DNA of 64,000 nt from Ignavibacteriota bacterium (GTDB taxonomy: Bacteria; Bacteroidota; Ignavibacteria; Ignavibacteriales; Ignavibacteriaceae): NCBI GenBank assembly GCA_013285425.1, contig CP053447.1, positions 2,672,001 through 2,736,000 on the forward strand. Direction: 5' to 3'. The translations under genes and the position numbers were made by a program. Positions 7,830 through 16,583 of this stretch are shown one piece after another. A model generated the notes under the pieces. The model worked only from the letters and a program-made list of their open reading frames with translations, searched no databases and was not told the origin of the DNA. The number at the start of each line of letters is the position of its first letter. The stretch's first letter is position 1.

Positions 7830-8986
7830 GATCTTACTTGACTTGTAAATATTAAATTTGCGAGATAATCTTTATCGGCTGAGATTATATCATCTGGAAT
7901 AGTTTGTCCGTTTGTTAAAAACGATACGGGAGTTGCAGTCTTTGTTATAAGATTTATAATGCTGCCATGAACAACAGCTTCATCTATCTTACTGAATATA
8001 AATGAGCTGTAATTAAACAACTTGAATTTTTTTGCAATCTCAACAAGGTTTCTTGTCGAACTGGTTGCGGATAAAACAAGAAATGTTTCATCAACTTTTA
8101 CAGTGGAAAGAAAATCAAGATTGGATTTTAACTGCGCTTCGTTCTTCTGATTACGACCTACCGTATCAATGAATACAATATCTTTTTTTGCAAACTTCTT
8201 CATCAATGCCGGCATTTCAGAAGCATGATATGCAACTAAAAAATCCGTATGGCTTACATCTGCAAAACTTTTTAACTGATCAACTGCACCGAGTCTGTAT
8301 GTATCAATGGAAATTAAACCGACATCAAGTTTATGAATTATCTTGGCTATCAATGCAAGTTTGGCAATGGTTGTTGTTTTTCCAACTCCGGTTGGACCAA
8401 CAAGTGCAATAACTTTATGCTGCTTTTTAATATTCAGGTCTAACGTTTTGGTAAGTATTAAGGAGCTAAGACATGTCTGCACATAATTTTCAAGATTATC
8501 CTTTGTTAAAAAGCTTTTATACTTTTTTAACTGATCCATTATTGATACGACTACGGTTTTATGAACTTCCTTTTCAGTAAGATTCTTTACAATCTCTTTC
8601 AGTCTGTTATCCGAATCAGCATCATTTTCTGATTTACTTTCATTTGATTTTACTTTATCAGCTACTTTATAAGTGCTGCTGATTTTATTTTCCTTTGATT
8701 TATTTTTCTGTGCATTTTTCTGTTGATAAATATGTTCAGACATTCTCTTCATTTCATCAGCAAAAGAAATATCCTTTGAGAGATTTTGTTTTACAGCCTT
8801 TTCTTTTGTTTCGGCTGAAACTTCAAATTTGTCATAGCCGGCAGTAATTTCATAGAGTTTCAATCTCTTATCATTTTCATCAGGAACGATTCGTGTTCCA
8901 AGAATCAGCGCTTCGGTTCCAAGTTCATCTTTCATCAATTGAGTTGCTTCTTTAAGAGAGGATGCTCTGTATTTTTTAATATGCAT
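7826..8986 (-). CDS. flhF: Flagellar biosynthesis SRP-type GTPase FlhF
   Basis: FlhF is an SRP/FtsY-like GTPase that marks the site of flagellar assembly. The 386-residue protein has the usual three parts: an N-terminal B domain (MHIKKYRASSLKEATQLMKDELG), a lysine-rich variable linker (about residues 90-130), and the NG domain with P-loop GPTGVGKTTTIAKLA, the DTYRLGAVDQLKSFADV motif and FIDTVGRN. It overlaps flhA by 11 bases and flhG by 4, showing a tightly coupled operon. Confidence 0.95.
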   Translation of the reverse strand: MHIKKYRASSLKEATQLMKDELGTEALILGTRIVPDENDKRLKLYEITAGYDKFEVSAETKEKAVKQNLSKDISFADEMKRMSEHIYQQKNAQKNKSKENKISSTYKVADKVKSNESKSENDADSDNRLKEIVKNLTEKEVHKTVVVSIMDQLKKYKSFLTKDNLENYVQTCLSSLILTKTLDLNIKKQHKVIALVGPTGVGKTTTIAKLALIAKIIHKLDVGLISIDTYRLGAVDQLKSFADVSHTDFLVAYHASEMPALMKKFAKKDIVFIDTVGRNQKNEAQLKSNLDFLSTVKVDETFLVLSATSSTRNLVEIAKKFKLFNYSSFIFSKIDEAVVHGSIINLITKTATPVSFLTNGQTIPDDIISADKDYLANLIFTSQVRS

Positions 8987-11024
8987 TTGTTAGCTCCAGG
9001 TTATCAATAAATTCTATTTCAATTTGTGAAGGAAGTTCTGTATAAGATAAAACTGCAACAGTGGGAAATGATGAATTAATGAGTCTGTAAAAATATGGTC
9101 GTATCGTAGCAGATGTAATAAAGATCGGTTTATAACCGAGTGAATCAAATTTATTTACAATTAGCTGCATTTTATTTTTAAGATCAGACAGCATCACCGG
9201 ATTCAATCCAAGTGTCTGCACAGCATCTTTTTGATTTTGAAAAGACGCTGTTATATACGCTTCGAGTTTTTCACTTATTGCAGCCGCGTGAATAATTCCG
9301 TTTCCGTCTTTAAAAAGATTTGCAATAGTATTATTAAGTGAATGACGCACATATTCAGTTAATACATCAATATTCTTTGTAACTTTTGAGTAATCAATCA
9401 ATGCTTCAATAATCTGGACAAGGTCCTTAATCGGTATTAATTCTTTCAATAAATTCTGCAGTACTTTTTGTATTGTTCCAAGCGGAAGAACATCGGCAGA
9501 TATATCTTCAATAACTGCAGGATAATCTTTTTTGAGATTCTCAAGAAGCTGTTTAACTGCTTGTCTGCTTAAAATTTTATCAAAGTTTTCTTTAAGAGTT
9601 TCCTGCAAATGTGTTGAAAGAACTGATATAGCATCAACAACAGTAAATCCTAACAACTCCGCCCTGTCTTTCTCTTCGCGTGTTACCCAGTAACTCTGCA
9701 ATCCAAAGGCAGGATCTTTAGTAGGTATTCCATCAATCTTATCTTCAATTTCGCCGGGATTCATTGCAAGAAATCTATCGGGATGTATCTCGAAGGTTGA
9801 AGCAATGTTTCCTTTTATTTTTATTATATATTCATTCGGTGATAGCTGTAAATTATCTCTTACTCTTACAGGAGGAATCAAAACACCAAATTCAAGTGCA
9901 ATAAATTTTCTTGTAGTAGAGATTTTATTAAATAAATTTCCTCCCTGCGATTCATCAACAAGACTGATTAGACCATAGCCAATTTCAATTTCAATCGGAT
10001 CTACTTGTAAATACTGCTCAACAACTTCTTCACCTTTTTCAGGACTGCTAATTTCATCTTCAATTACAGTTGCTTCGCTTGCTTTTTGCTTGTTTTTAAT
10101 AAACGAAGTAACACCAAGAGTTACTCCAATCATAATAAAAGGAATAGTCGGCATTCCGGGTAAAAAAGAAAATACCACCACAGTAGTTGCTACAATACCT
10201 AACACTCTTGGATTTGCAAGTAACTGTAATTTGATTTGTGAATCAAGCGAGGTACCGGCAGCACTTCTTGTTACCACCATACCCGCAGCAGTTGCAATTA
10301 ATAGAGCAGGGATCTGTGTAACTAATCCATCGCCGATTGTTAAAATAGTATATTGCTGCAGAGCATCAGTTATTTCCAATCCGCGCTGACCAATACCGAT
10401 AATAAAACCACCGATGATATTAATAACATTTATAATTAGTCCGGCAATTGCATCTCCTTTAACAAACTTACCGGCTCCATCCATTGCACCATAAAACTCA
10501 GCTTCGCGTGCAATATTATCCCTGCGTTTTCTTGCTTCTGCTTCAGTTATTAATCCTGTATTAAGGTCAGCATCAATAGCCATCTGTTTACCAGGCATTG
10601 CATCAAGTGTAAATCTGGCTGCAACTTCTGAAATACGACCGGAACCTTTTACAATAACTATAAACTGAACGATGAGCAGAATTATGAATATTATAAATCC
10701 AACTACATAATTGCCGCTTACAACAAACTGTCCGAAAGTTTCAATTACCTTTCCGGCATACCCATCAATTAAAATCAATCTTGTTGAGCTGATATTAAGT
10801 GCAAGTCTGAAAAGTGTTGAAATAAGAAGCAAACCCGGAAATATTGAAATATCCAGCGGTGACTGAATAAACAAAGAGACAACAAATATTAAAACTGAGA
10901 TAGTTATGCTTAGTGCCAAAAAGAAATCCAGAAATCCCGGAGGAAGCGGAATAAGCATTAAGCCAAGCATTAGTATTAATCCAAATGCTAAAACTATATC
11001 TGTATTTCTGCCGAAAAATTTCAT
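8976..11024 (-). CDS. flhA: Flagellar export gate protein FlhA
   Basis: FlhA forms the nonameric export gate of the flagellar type III secretion system. The 682-residue length is normal. About eight transmembrane helices occupy residues 10-320, with the conserved FHIPEP loop region (MAIDADLNTGLITEAEARKR then REAEFYGAMDGAGKFVKGDA), and a large cytoplasmic domain follows. The C-terminus ends with LPSQIEIEFIDNLEL. It sits between flhB and flhF, the usual order. It receives chaperone-bound late substrates such as FliD and flagellin encoded in this window. Confidence 0.97.
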   Translation of the reverse strand: MKFFGRNTDIVLAFGLILMLGLMLIPLPPGFLDFFLALSITISVLIFVVSLFIQSPLDISIFPGLLLISTLFRLALNISSTRLILIDGYAGKVIETFGQFVVSGNYVVGFIIFIILLIVQFIVIVKGSGRISEVAARFTLDAMPGKQMAIDADLNTGLITEAEARKRRDNIAREAEFYGAMDGAGKFVKGDAIAGLIINVINIIGGFIIGIGQRGLEITDALQQYTILTIGDGLVTQIPALLIATAAGMVVTRSAAGTSLDSQIKLQLLANPRVLGIVATTVVVFSFLPGMPTIPFIMIGVTLGVTSFIKNKQKASEATVIEDEISSPEKGEEVVEQYLQVDPIEIEIGYGLISLVDESQGGNLFNKISTTRKFIALEFGVLIPPVRVRDNLQLSPNEYIIKIKGNIASTFEIHPDRFLAMNPGEIEDKIDGIPTKDPAFGLQSYWVTREEKDRAELLGFTVVDAISVLSTHLQETLKENFDKILSRQAVKQLLENLKKDYPAVIEDISADVLPLGTIQKVLQNLLKELIPIKDLVQIIEALIDYSKVTKNIDVLTEYVRHSLNNTIANLFKDGNGIIHAAAISEKLEAYITASFQNQKDAVQTLGLNPVMLSDLKNKMQLIVNKFDSLGYKPIFITSATIRPYFYRLINSSFPTVAVLSYTELPSQIEIEFIDNLELTNAY

Positions 11025-11030
11025 AATAAA

Positions 11031-12110
11031 TTAAACGATAGATTTCTTTTTAGATTTTTTAAGATTGTAAACATAAGCTAAAACTTCTGCCACTGCTTTA
11101 AATAAAGAAGATGGTATCCGTTCACCGATATCGCACATTTTATACAAAGCTCGTGCTAATTCTTTGTTTTCCTGAATCGGGATATCATGTTTTTTTGCAA
11201 CCTCTTTAATTTTCTGTGCCAGCTCATCAACACCTTTTGCAATTACAGCAGGTGCCGCATCTTTAGTCATATCATATTTTAATGCAACCGCATAATGAGT
11301 AGGGTTTGTAATTACAACATCAGCAGTAGGCAGGTCTCTCATCATTCTTCGTTTTGAAGCTTCGTACATCAGTTTCTTTATTCTTGATTTTACCTGCGGA
11401 TCACCTTCAGTCTGTTTCCATTCTTCTTTAACTTCTTCTTTGGTCATCATCATACTTTTTCTGAACTTATATTTTTCCCATGCAAAGTCAGCCGCTGCAA
11501 TTAATAAATATACCAGTCCTATTTTCCAGATAAGATCAAACGCTGCATCAAGCATAAATATCAATATCTCATTTATGCTGAATGATTCAAGCTGAGTTGC
11601 AGATGAGATAAGGTCTTCCAGTACATAATAAAGGAATCCGCCCGTAATTATTAGCTTAACAATTGATTTAATCAGCTCAAAAAAGGACTTAGCGGAGATA
11701 AGATTTTTTACTCCATTTACAACATTGAGCTTATCAAATTTAATACTAAGTGCTTTGGGACTTAGCTTAATACCCACCTGCGAAATATTAGCAGCAAATA
11801 TTACTACAATCAAACCAACAACTACAGGAGCGAGTGTAATTGCAAAGAATATGTACCAATCGGTCATAAAAGTAGATATCATTGCAAGCCTGTTTGGGAA
11901 TGTATCAAGCGAATCAAATATTGAAACTGTAAAAGTTTTGATTCTTCCGCCTATAAATCCCTGAAACAAATAAAGAACAATAAATCCTGTTGAAAAAACT
12001 GCTAATGAACTTACTTCACGGCTTTTAGCAACCTGTCCTCTGTCTCTTGCATCGCTTAATTTCTTACCGGTCGGTTGTTCGGTTTTTTCTTTGCCATCGT
12101 GCTCAGCCAT
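11031..12110 (-). CDS. flhB: Flagellar export switch protein FlhB
   Basis: FlhB switches the export machine from rod/hook to filament substrates. The 359-residue protein begins with the conserved EKTEQPTGKKLSDARDRGQVAKSREV, has four membrane helices, and carries the self-cleavage site NPTH in VVITNPTHYAVALKYD near residue 260. It follows fliR by 2 bases. Its partner in the hook-length switch, FliK (22300-25011), is unusually long here. Confidence 0.97.
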   Translation of the reverse strand: MAEHDGKEKTEQPTGKKLSDARDRGQVAKSREVSSLAVFSTGFIVLYLFQGFIGGRIKTFTVSIFDSLDTFPNRLAMISTFMTDWYIFFAITLAPVVVGLIVVIFAANISQVGIKLSPKALSIKFDKLNVVNGVKNLISAKSFFELIKSIVKLIITGGFLYYVLEDLISSATQLESFSINEILIFMLDAAFDLIWKIGLVYLLIAAADFAWEKYKFRKSMMMTKEEVKEEWKQTEGDPQVKSRIKKLMYEASKRRMMRDLPTADVVITNPTHYAVALKYDMTKDAAPAVIAKGVDELAQKIKEVAKKHDIPIQENKELARALYKMCDIGERIPSSLFKAVAEVLAYVYNLKKSKKKSIV

Positions 12111-12112
12111 TA

Positions 12113-12883
12113 TTAAGCCCCCATTGCAGCAATCAAGCTGTATAATTTGTTTTCATAATCCTGCAGAAGATTTTTGATAACATAAAGGTACAACGGTGTT
12201 ATAGCAGCCAACATTGCTACACCTATACCAACCTTCAATGGTTGAGTAACAAAAAATACCTGCATCTGGGGAATGATCCGGGCAACAATTCCCTCTCCAA
12301 TATGTACAAGAAAAAAAGAAACTATTATCGGAGAGGCGATCTTAACTGCAATAATAAAAACTGATGCGGAATAGATAATTATCAAATCAAAAACAGGTTT
12401 GCTAATTACAAACTTGCCAAGCGGCACTACTGAAAAGGAATGTTTTAATGAACTTATTATGTAATGATGTCCGTTTATCAGAAAGAAGATCATCAAAGCT
12501 CCATAGTATAAAAATTCACCGACAACATTTCCGCTTTCATCAGAGCTTGGATTAAAAACTTCAGCCATAGTTAATCCCATATCAAAACCGATTAATGTTC
12601 CGGCATACGAAACTCCCCAGAAAACAAACTGAAGCATAAATCCGATTATTAATCCTGTAATCGCCTCTTTAAAAGAAAGTATTACCAGCATCCAGCCCGA
12701 TGGAACAGAAGCTATTGCATTTCTATCTATTGTTAAATAAACAACATAGGCAATTACAAGTGAAAGAAATATTTTCGGTAATGCAGGCACTGATCTGCTG
12801 CCAAATACCGGACTTGCAATTAATGCGGTGGATATTCTTACAAAGATTAGAAATACTATTATAAAATCTATTATTCCAAACAT
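12113..12883 (-). CDS. fliR: Flagellar export protein FliR
   Basis: FliR is a polytopic subunit of the FliPQR export pore. The 256-residue product has six or so hydrophobic helices with family features such as FVRISTALIASPVFGSRSVPALPKI near the N-terminus and GFDMGLTMAEVFNPSSDESGNVVGEFLY in the centre. It sits between fliQ and flhB with spacings of 2 bases, the standard order. Length and order match the family. Confidence 0.94.
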   Translation of the reverse strand: MFGIIDFIIVFLIFVRISTALIASPVFGSRSVPALPKIFLSLVIAYVVYLTIDRNAIASVPSGWMLVILSFKEAITGLIIGFMLQFVFWGVSYAGTLIGFDMGLTMAEVFNPSSDESGNVVGEFLYYGALMIFFLINGHHYIISSLKHSFSVVPLGKFVISKPVFDLIIIYSASVFIIAVKIASPIIVSFFLVHIGEGIVARIIPQMQVFFVTQPLKVGIGVAMLAAITPLYLYVIKNLLQDYENKLYSLIAAMGA

Positions 12884-12885
12884 CG

Positions 12886-13155
12886 CTATCTTATCAGAGT
12901 GATAAACATTGTAAAGTATTTTTCAGTAAATGTTGTAAGCCTGTCAATAATCCATGGAAGCAGTACAACCACCGTAAGAACGGTTAAAAATATTTTCGGC
13001 ACAAATGTTAACGTCATTTCCTGTATTGATGTAACTGCCTGAAATATTGAAACTATAATTCCAACAATCATTGCAACAGCAAGTATTGGTAATAAAATAA
13101 TAAAGGCATTTGTAAATGCATCTTTCAAAATCTCAACAAGTAATTCTTCCGTCAT
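12886..13155 (-). CDS. fliQ: Flagellar export protein FliQ
   Basis: FliQ is a two-helix subunit of the export pore. I place the start at 13155 (MTEELLVEILKDAF) rather than at an in-frame start at 13194. This ATG overlaps the fliP stop in an ATGA arrangement, has an AAGGAG ribosome site seven bases upstream, and gives 89 residues, the usual FliQ size. The longer start would add 13 residues inside fliP. Typical residues include LLPILAVAMIVGIIVSIFQAVTSIQEMTL followed by the second helix. Confidence 0.92.
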   Translation of the reverse strand: MTEELLVEILKDAFTNAFIILLPILAVAMIVGIIVSIFQAVTSIQEMTLTFVPKIFLTVLTVVVLLPWIIDRLTTFTEKYFTMFITLIR

Positions 13156-13916
13156 CCAAAACTCCTTACTACTGATCCAACTATTAAATTCCACCCATCA
13201 ACAAGAATGAATAAAAGTATTTTGAATGGAAGCGATACAAGCATTGGCGGAACCATCATCATACCCATAGACATAAGTATGCTTGCAATTATCATATCAA
13301 CCATTAAGAATGGAATAAATAAAAAGAATCCGATTATAAATCCGGTTCTAAGTTCGCTTAATACAAATGCAGGAATAACAATGTAAGTTGGTAATTCAGT
13401 CCGGTTGTTCGGACGGGTCATATTGGCAAGTGATATAAACAAACCAAGGTCTTCATCTCTTACATGTTTGAACATAAATTCTCTTATTGGTTCAATACCT
13501 TTGTTATAAGCTTCTTCAGTTGTTATTTTTTCATCCATCAAAGGTTTAAGAGCATCTTCATTAACTTTATTCCACGTCGGCGCCATCACAAAAAAAGTAA
13601 TAAAAAGTGCAACACCGGCTAATAGTTGTCCCGGAGGCATTTGCTGGGTTCCGAGTGCACTTTTAAGGAAATGGAACACAATTATAATTCTTAAATATGC
13701 GGTTGTCATTATCATGATTGACGGCGCCAACGCAAGAATGGTCATCAACAACAATATCTGCAATGTTACTGATACATCCTGTCCGTTATTAGAATTCCCT
13801 ACCTGTATATCAACTTTGGGTAAAGGAAATGATAAACTTTGTGTTTGCTGTGCATTTAATGCCGAGGCAAATACAAAAAGGATAAAAATTACTGTTATAA
13901 AATTTTTTAATTTCAT
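13152..13916 (-). CDS. fliP: Flagellar export protein FliP
   Basis: FliP is the main subunit of the export pore. The 254-residue protein has a cleaved signal peptide (to about ALNAQQ), then the FliP signature around IIVFHFLKSALGTQQMPPGQLLAG and a C-terminal VDMIIASILMSMGMMMVPP. It overlaps fliO and fliQ by 4 bases each. The signal peptide, length and gene order are all canonical. Confidence 0.95.
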   Translation of the reverse strand: MKLKNFITVIFILFVFASALNAQQTQSLSFPLPKVDIQVGNSNNGQDVSVTLQILLLMTILALAPSIMIMTTAYLRIIIVFHFLKSALGTQQMPPGQLLAGVALFITFFVMAPTWNKVNEDALKPLMDEKITTEEAYNKGIEPIREFMFKHVRDEDLGLFISLANMTRPNNRTELPTYIVIPAFVLSELRTGFIIGFFLFIPFLMVDMIIASILMSMGMMMVPPMLVSLPFKILLFILVDGWNLIVGSVVRSFG

Positions 13917-14245
13917 TTGTTAATATATTTTCTGAACAAGTCGGCAAATCCCTGATTATGAGCTGCATTAGTTTCTTCCATCATATCCGATTCTTCTGCA
14001 TTAATCTCTTTAAGCAGATTTATATTATTCTCGCTTATACCAAGAATCAAAAGTTTATCCTTAACGCGCACAACAGATAAGAACTTTTTCGGCATAATCA
14101 TTTGATTGCTTAATACTTTAATATTCTGTAAAGATTTTCCACCGCGTTTGAATGAATACTTCTTGACAAAAAGAAGTAAGCCGTATAGCATCAGGCTTAT
14201 TATTAAGAGCGGGAATATGAGTTTAACAATATCGAAAAAAGACAT
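13913..14245 (-). CDS. fliO: Flagellar export assembly protein FliO
   Basis: FliO is a small membrane protein that stabilises FliP during pore assembly. One transmembrane helix (about residues 5-27) is followed by a short cytoplasmic domain with IKVLSNQMIMPKKFLSVVRVKDKLLILGIS, the FliO fold pattern. I start it at the ATG at 14245, just past the fliN stop, because the in-frame codon at 14251 is a TTG and an AAGGAC ribosome site suits the ATG. The family is poorly conserved, but the position between fliN and fliP settles it. Confidence 0.85.
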   Translation of the reverse strand: MSFFDIVKLIFPLLIISLMLYGLLLFVKKYSFKRGGKSLQNIKVLSNQMIMPKKFLSVVRVKDKLLILGISENNINLLKEINAEESDMMEETNAAHNQGFADLFRKYINK

Positions 14246-14247
14246 TA

Positions 14248-14631
14248 TCAAAGTCCTTTTAAGCGGCTGTTAACATCAACAAGATTAACTATTCTAATAC
14301 CAAAATGTTTATCGATTACTACAACTTCACCTTCAGCAATTTTCTTGTTATTAACAAAGATATCAACCGGTTCGCTTGCAAGTTTATCAAGTTCGATAAC
14401 ATAACCCCTTTCAAGCTCAAGTATTTCTTTAATTTGCATCTGAGTTCTGCCCAACTCAATATAAATACTCAACTGCAGATCTTTTAGAAAGTTTAATTTT
14501 TCCATCGAATCATTACCGCTGAATCTTGATTCTTCAAATTCAGGAAGTTCAGCTTCACTAATTACTTTGGTGTTTCGTACATTTTGGCTGCTGTTTTGAT
14601 TTTCTGCGTTTTGCTTAAATATTTCTTCCAT
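14248..14631 (-). CDS. fliN: Flagellar switch protein FliN
   Basis: FliN forms most of the C ring and helps deliver export substrates. The 127-residue protein has a variable N-terminal 45 residues and a conserved SpoA domain: LSIYIELGRTQMQIKEILELERGYVIELDKLASEPVDIFVNNKKIAEGEVVVIDKHFGIRI (read as separate parts). It lies 12 bases after fliM and before fliO. The length is close to that of E. coli FliN (137). It is not the longer FliY type, since no CheC phosphatase domain is present. Confidence 0.95.
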   Translation of the reverse strand: MEEIFKQNAENQNSSQNVRNTKVISEAELPEFEESRFSGNDSMEKLNFLKDLQLSIYIELGRTQMQIKEILELERGYVIELDKLASEPVDIFVNNKKIAEGEVVVIDKHFGIRIVNLVDVNSRLKGL

Positions 14632-14643
14632 AGCAAACTTTCC

Positions 14644-15618
14644 TTAGAGTGAATTTTTTCCTATTAAACTTTTTGTGATCTTAATTGCTTTATGATTATT
14701 AGAAATTCCGGGATGCCCAAGAAACAAAACTTTGTTATAAACTTTTATGATATGTTCATCATGGATTTTATTTTCCAGTACTATTACGTCACCTTTTTTA
14801 AGATCAGCCAGCTCTTTGATCGAAATTGTTGATGTTCCAAGCTCTACAGTAACCGGCACATTAGTCTGATTTAAATGCCTGCTGATTAATTCTTTTGTAG
14901 GTTTACCCTGATTTCTTGATGACATTGATGAAGATAATTTTTGTGATGACATCTTTGCCAGTATTGCATCAAAAGCAAAAGTTGCAAAACAAATGTTCAT
15001 CAAATGTGATTCTTCACCAAATGAAAACTCGAATGAAATCAATAATACTGATTCGTTCGGCGAAGTTAATTGAACAAAATCTATATCCGGTTCAAAATGA
15101 TCAACAATAAATTCCATGTTCTCAATTATCTGCCATGTTCTTTTAAGATCACCCATAACTTTTTCAACAATAACACTCAATACTTTTTGTTCTATCAGCG
15201 TAATATTATTGCTTTGCTTTTTACTTGACCCATTACCGCCGAGAAGCCTATCCACAAGCGTTAAAGCTAAATCTGTATTGAGTTCAAGTATTCCCTTTAT
15301 ATCTGTATTTTTTATATGAAAAGTATAAAGACATGCCGGATTAGATACTGAAAGTACATACTCCGAATAATATATCTGATCAATACTGTTAACTTTGATA
15401 TTTACAACTGTTTGAAGTTTTGTAACTAAAAACGAACTTAAGCTTTCCGCAAAGTTTTCGTGAATATTTCTGATTGTCCTTAACTGAGTTTTTGATATTC
15501 TGTTAGGTAATCTGAAATCATAAGGAATTATTTCCTCTTCTACCTGTATTTGCGGAAGTGCTTCACCGCCGCTCTTAAGCAGCGCATCTATTTCGGATTG
15601 TGATAAAACTTCAGACAT
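14644..15618 (-). CDS. fliM: Flagellar motor switch protein FliM
   Basis: FliM links the chemotaxis signal to motor reversal. The 324-residue protein begins with the CheY-P-binding peptide VLSQSEIDALLKSGG, followed by a middle domain (about residues 45-230, including GGNG in LVDRLLGGNGSSKK) and a C-terminal SpoA domain (VTVELGTSTISIKELADLKKGDVIVL). It is the second gene of the operon after fliL. The same SQxEID-type peptide appears at the C-terminus of the CheZ-like protein in this window. Confidence 0.96.
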   Translation of the reverse strand: MSEVLSQSEIDALLKSGGEALPQIQVEEEIIPYDFRLPNRISKTQLRTIRNIHENFAESLSSFLVTKLQTVVNIKVNSIDQIYYSEYVLSVSNPACLYTFHIKNTDIKGILELNTDLALTLVDRLLGGNGSSKKQSNNITLIEQKVLSVIVEKVMGDLKRTWQIIENMEFIVDHFEPDIDFVQLTSPNESVLLISFEFSFGEESHLMNICFATFAFDAILAKMSSQKLSSSMSSRNQGKPTKELISRHLNQTNVPVTVELGTSTISIKELADLKKGDVIVLENKIHDEHIIKVYNKVLFLGHPGISNNHKAIKITKSLIGKNSL

Positions 15619-15627
15619 ATTTAATTC

Positions 15628-16197
15628 TTATTGGATTATGAATTTGCTGAAATAAATGTTATTAACTTTTGAACCGGGTAACTGCACGGTTAGACTTTTT
15701 AATATCTCAGTCTTTAGTGTATCCCTGTAAGTTGCGCTTCCAAGCTGATTAACATTTTTGCCCGACAAAACACTTATAACAGCATCTTTAACTATTACCT
15801 GTTTTTCTTCGAGCATCTTTTTGGATTCTTCAGTTTCAACAGAAAGACCAACACTGGCAAGCAGCAGCATTTTTCCATTTGTATTTGCAGGATTTACTAT
15901 CAAATCATCTAATGAATAAATGAGTCCTGCTGCATTTTTACTTAGATCGCGTTCGCCTTCTTTACCCGGACTTTCTTGTTTAGTTTGTTCGTTCTTATTC
16001 ACATTGCTTTCATCATTTGTTTCGGAAGCAGATTTGCTATAACTTGAAAGCAATATATTAGCGGTAATAAAATAAACTGCTACTAATTGTACAATAAATA
16101 CCGGTAAACCGATTAATAAAACTTTTGGTTTGAACATTGATGATGATTTATTTGTTTTAATTAATTCTGGGACAATATTTGTTTTTTCTTCTGCCAT
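15628..16197 (-). CDS. fliL: Flagellar basal body protein FliL
   Basis: FliL surrounds the stator and supports torque. The 189-residue protein has a cytoplasmic N-terminus, one transmembrane helix (about residues 27-50), a charged linker, and a periplasmic domain with IYSLDDLIVNPANTNGKMLLLASVGLSVE, the family signature. It is the first gene of the long fliL-to-flgH run, with a sigma-54-like site just upstream. If that site is used, the leader would be only about 4 bases, so either translation is nearly leaderless or a later start is used. Confidence 0.9.
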   Translation of the reverse strand: MAEEKTNIVPELIKTNKSSSMFKPKVLLIGLPVFIVQLVAVYFITANILLSSYSKSASETNDESNVNKNEQTKQESPGKEGERDLSKNAAGLIYSLDDLIVNPANTNGKMLLLASVGLSVETEESKKMLEEKQVIVKDAVISVLSGKNVNQLGSATYRDTLKTEILKSLTVQLPGSKVNNIYFSKFIIQ

Positions 16198-16211
16198 AGT
16201 GATTATCTTTT

Positions 16212-16227
16212 TACAACCGATATGCCA
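16212..16227 (-). promoter_or_regulatory. Weak sigma-54-like promoter before fliL
   Basis: The minus strand reads TGGCAT-ATCGG-TTGT, keeping the GG and G of the -24/-12 elements at exact spacing, but with T in place of the -12 C. The predicted start is near 16201, only about 4 bases from the ATG. The spacing agreement with other sites in this window makes it worth listing, but it is not certain. Confidence 0.4.
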
Positions 16228-16500
16228 TTAACTATTTTGACAGAAATCGATAAAATTTTAATTATTAAAAGCTTTAAGTGGTTAATATTGTTCAGATGAG
16301 TAAAATGATGAATGAATAATTCACAAACATTATGTTAAATCAGAGTTTAGAATGATCTTAAAATCACATTACAAAAGAAAACCTCCTGAGCAATTATATT
16401 TTATTTCAATTCTACTTGTTTGATAAATACTCTTGCAGATATTGAATCCTAATACTCAATTAAGAGATAAAGTGGATCGGTTTATTTTTTATAAAGTCTG

Positions 16501-16514
16501 ACAATTTTTATTGT
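16501..16514. repeat. Short inverted repeat, possible operator
   Basis: A perfect 5-base inverted repeat with a 4-base spacer (ACAAT-TTTT-ATTGT) lies upstream of the protease gene. It could be a repressor site or chance in AT-rich DNA; no regulator can be assigned. Confidence 0.25.
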
Positions 16515-16583
16515 ATCATAAACTTCTAATATTTAACTTTTCACACAAAAATTTATCATCTAACTAATTCATAAGAGGATAAC

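Larger units (their letters stand above)
16198..16583. other. Divergent intergenic region between fliL and the protease gene
   Basis: This 386-base AT-rich region separates the minus-strand flagellar operon from the plus-strand protease gene, so it must hold both promoters. On the minus side there is a sigma-54-like element at 16212-16227. On the plus side a 5-4-5 inverted repeat (ACAAT-TTTT-ATTGT, 16501-16514) lies about 70 bases before the protease start and could be an operator. No convincing small gene is seen. Confidence 0.6.

Noticed and set aside
7872..7879. A perfect GCCGATAA on the minus strand near the end of flhF
   Set aside because: There is no TAAA-like -35 element at 15 bases upstream and it encodes normal FlhF residues, so it is probably not a promoter.
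16233..16260. TTGACA and ATCGATAA on the plus strand in the fliL-protease gap
   Set aside because: Neither has a convincing partner element at correct spacing, and the implied leader for the protease would exceed 300 bases.
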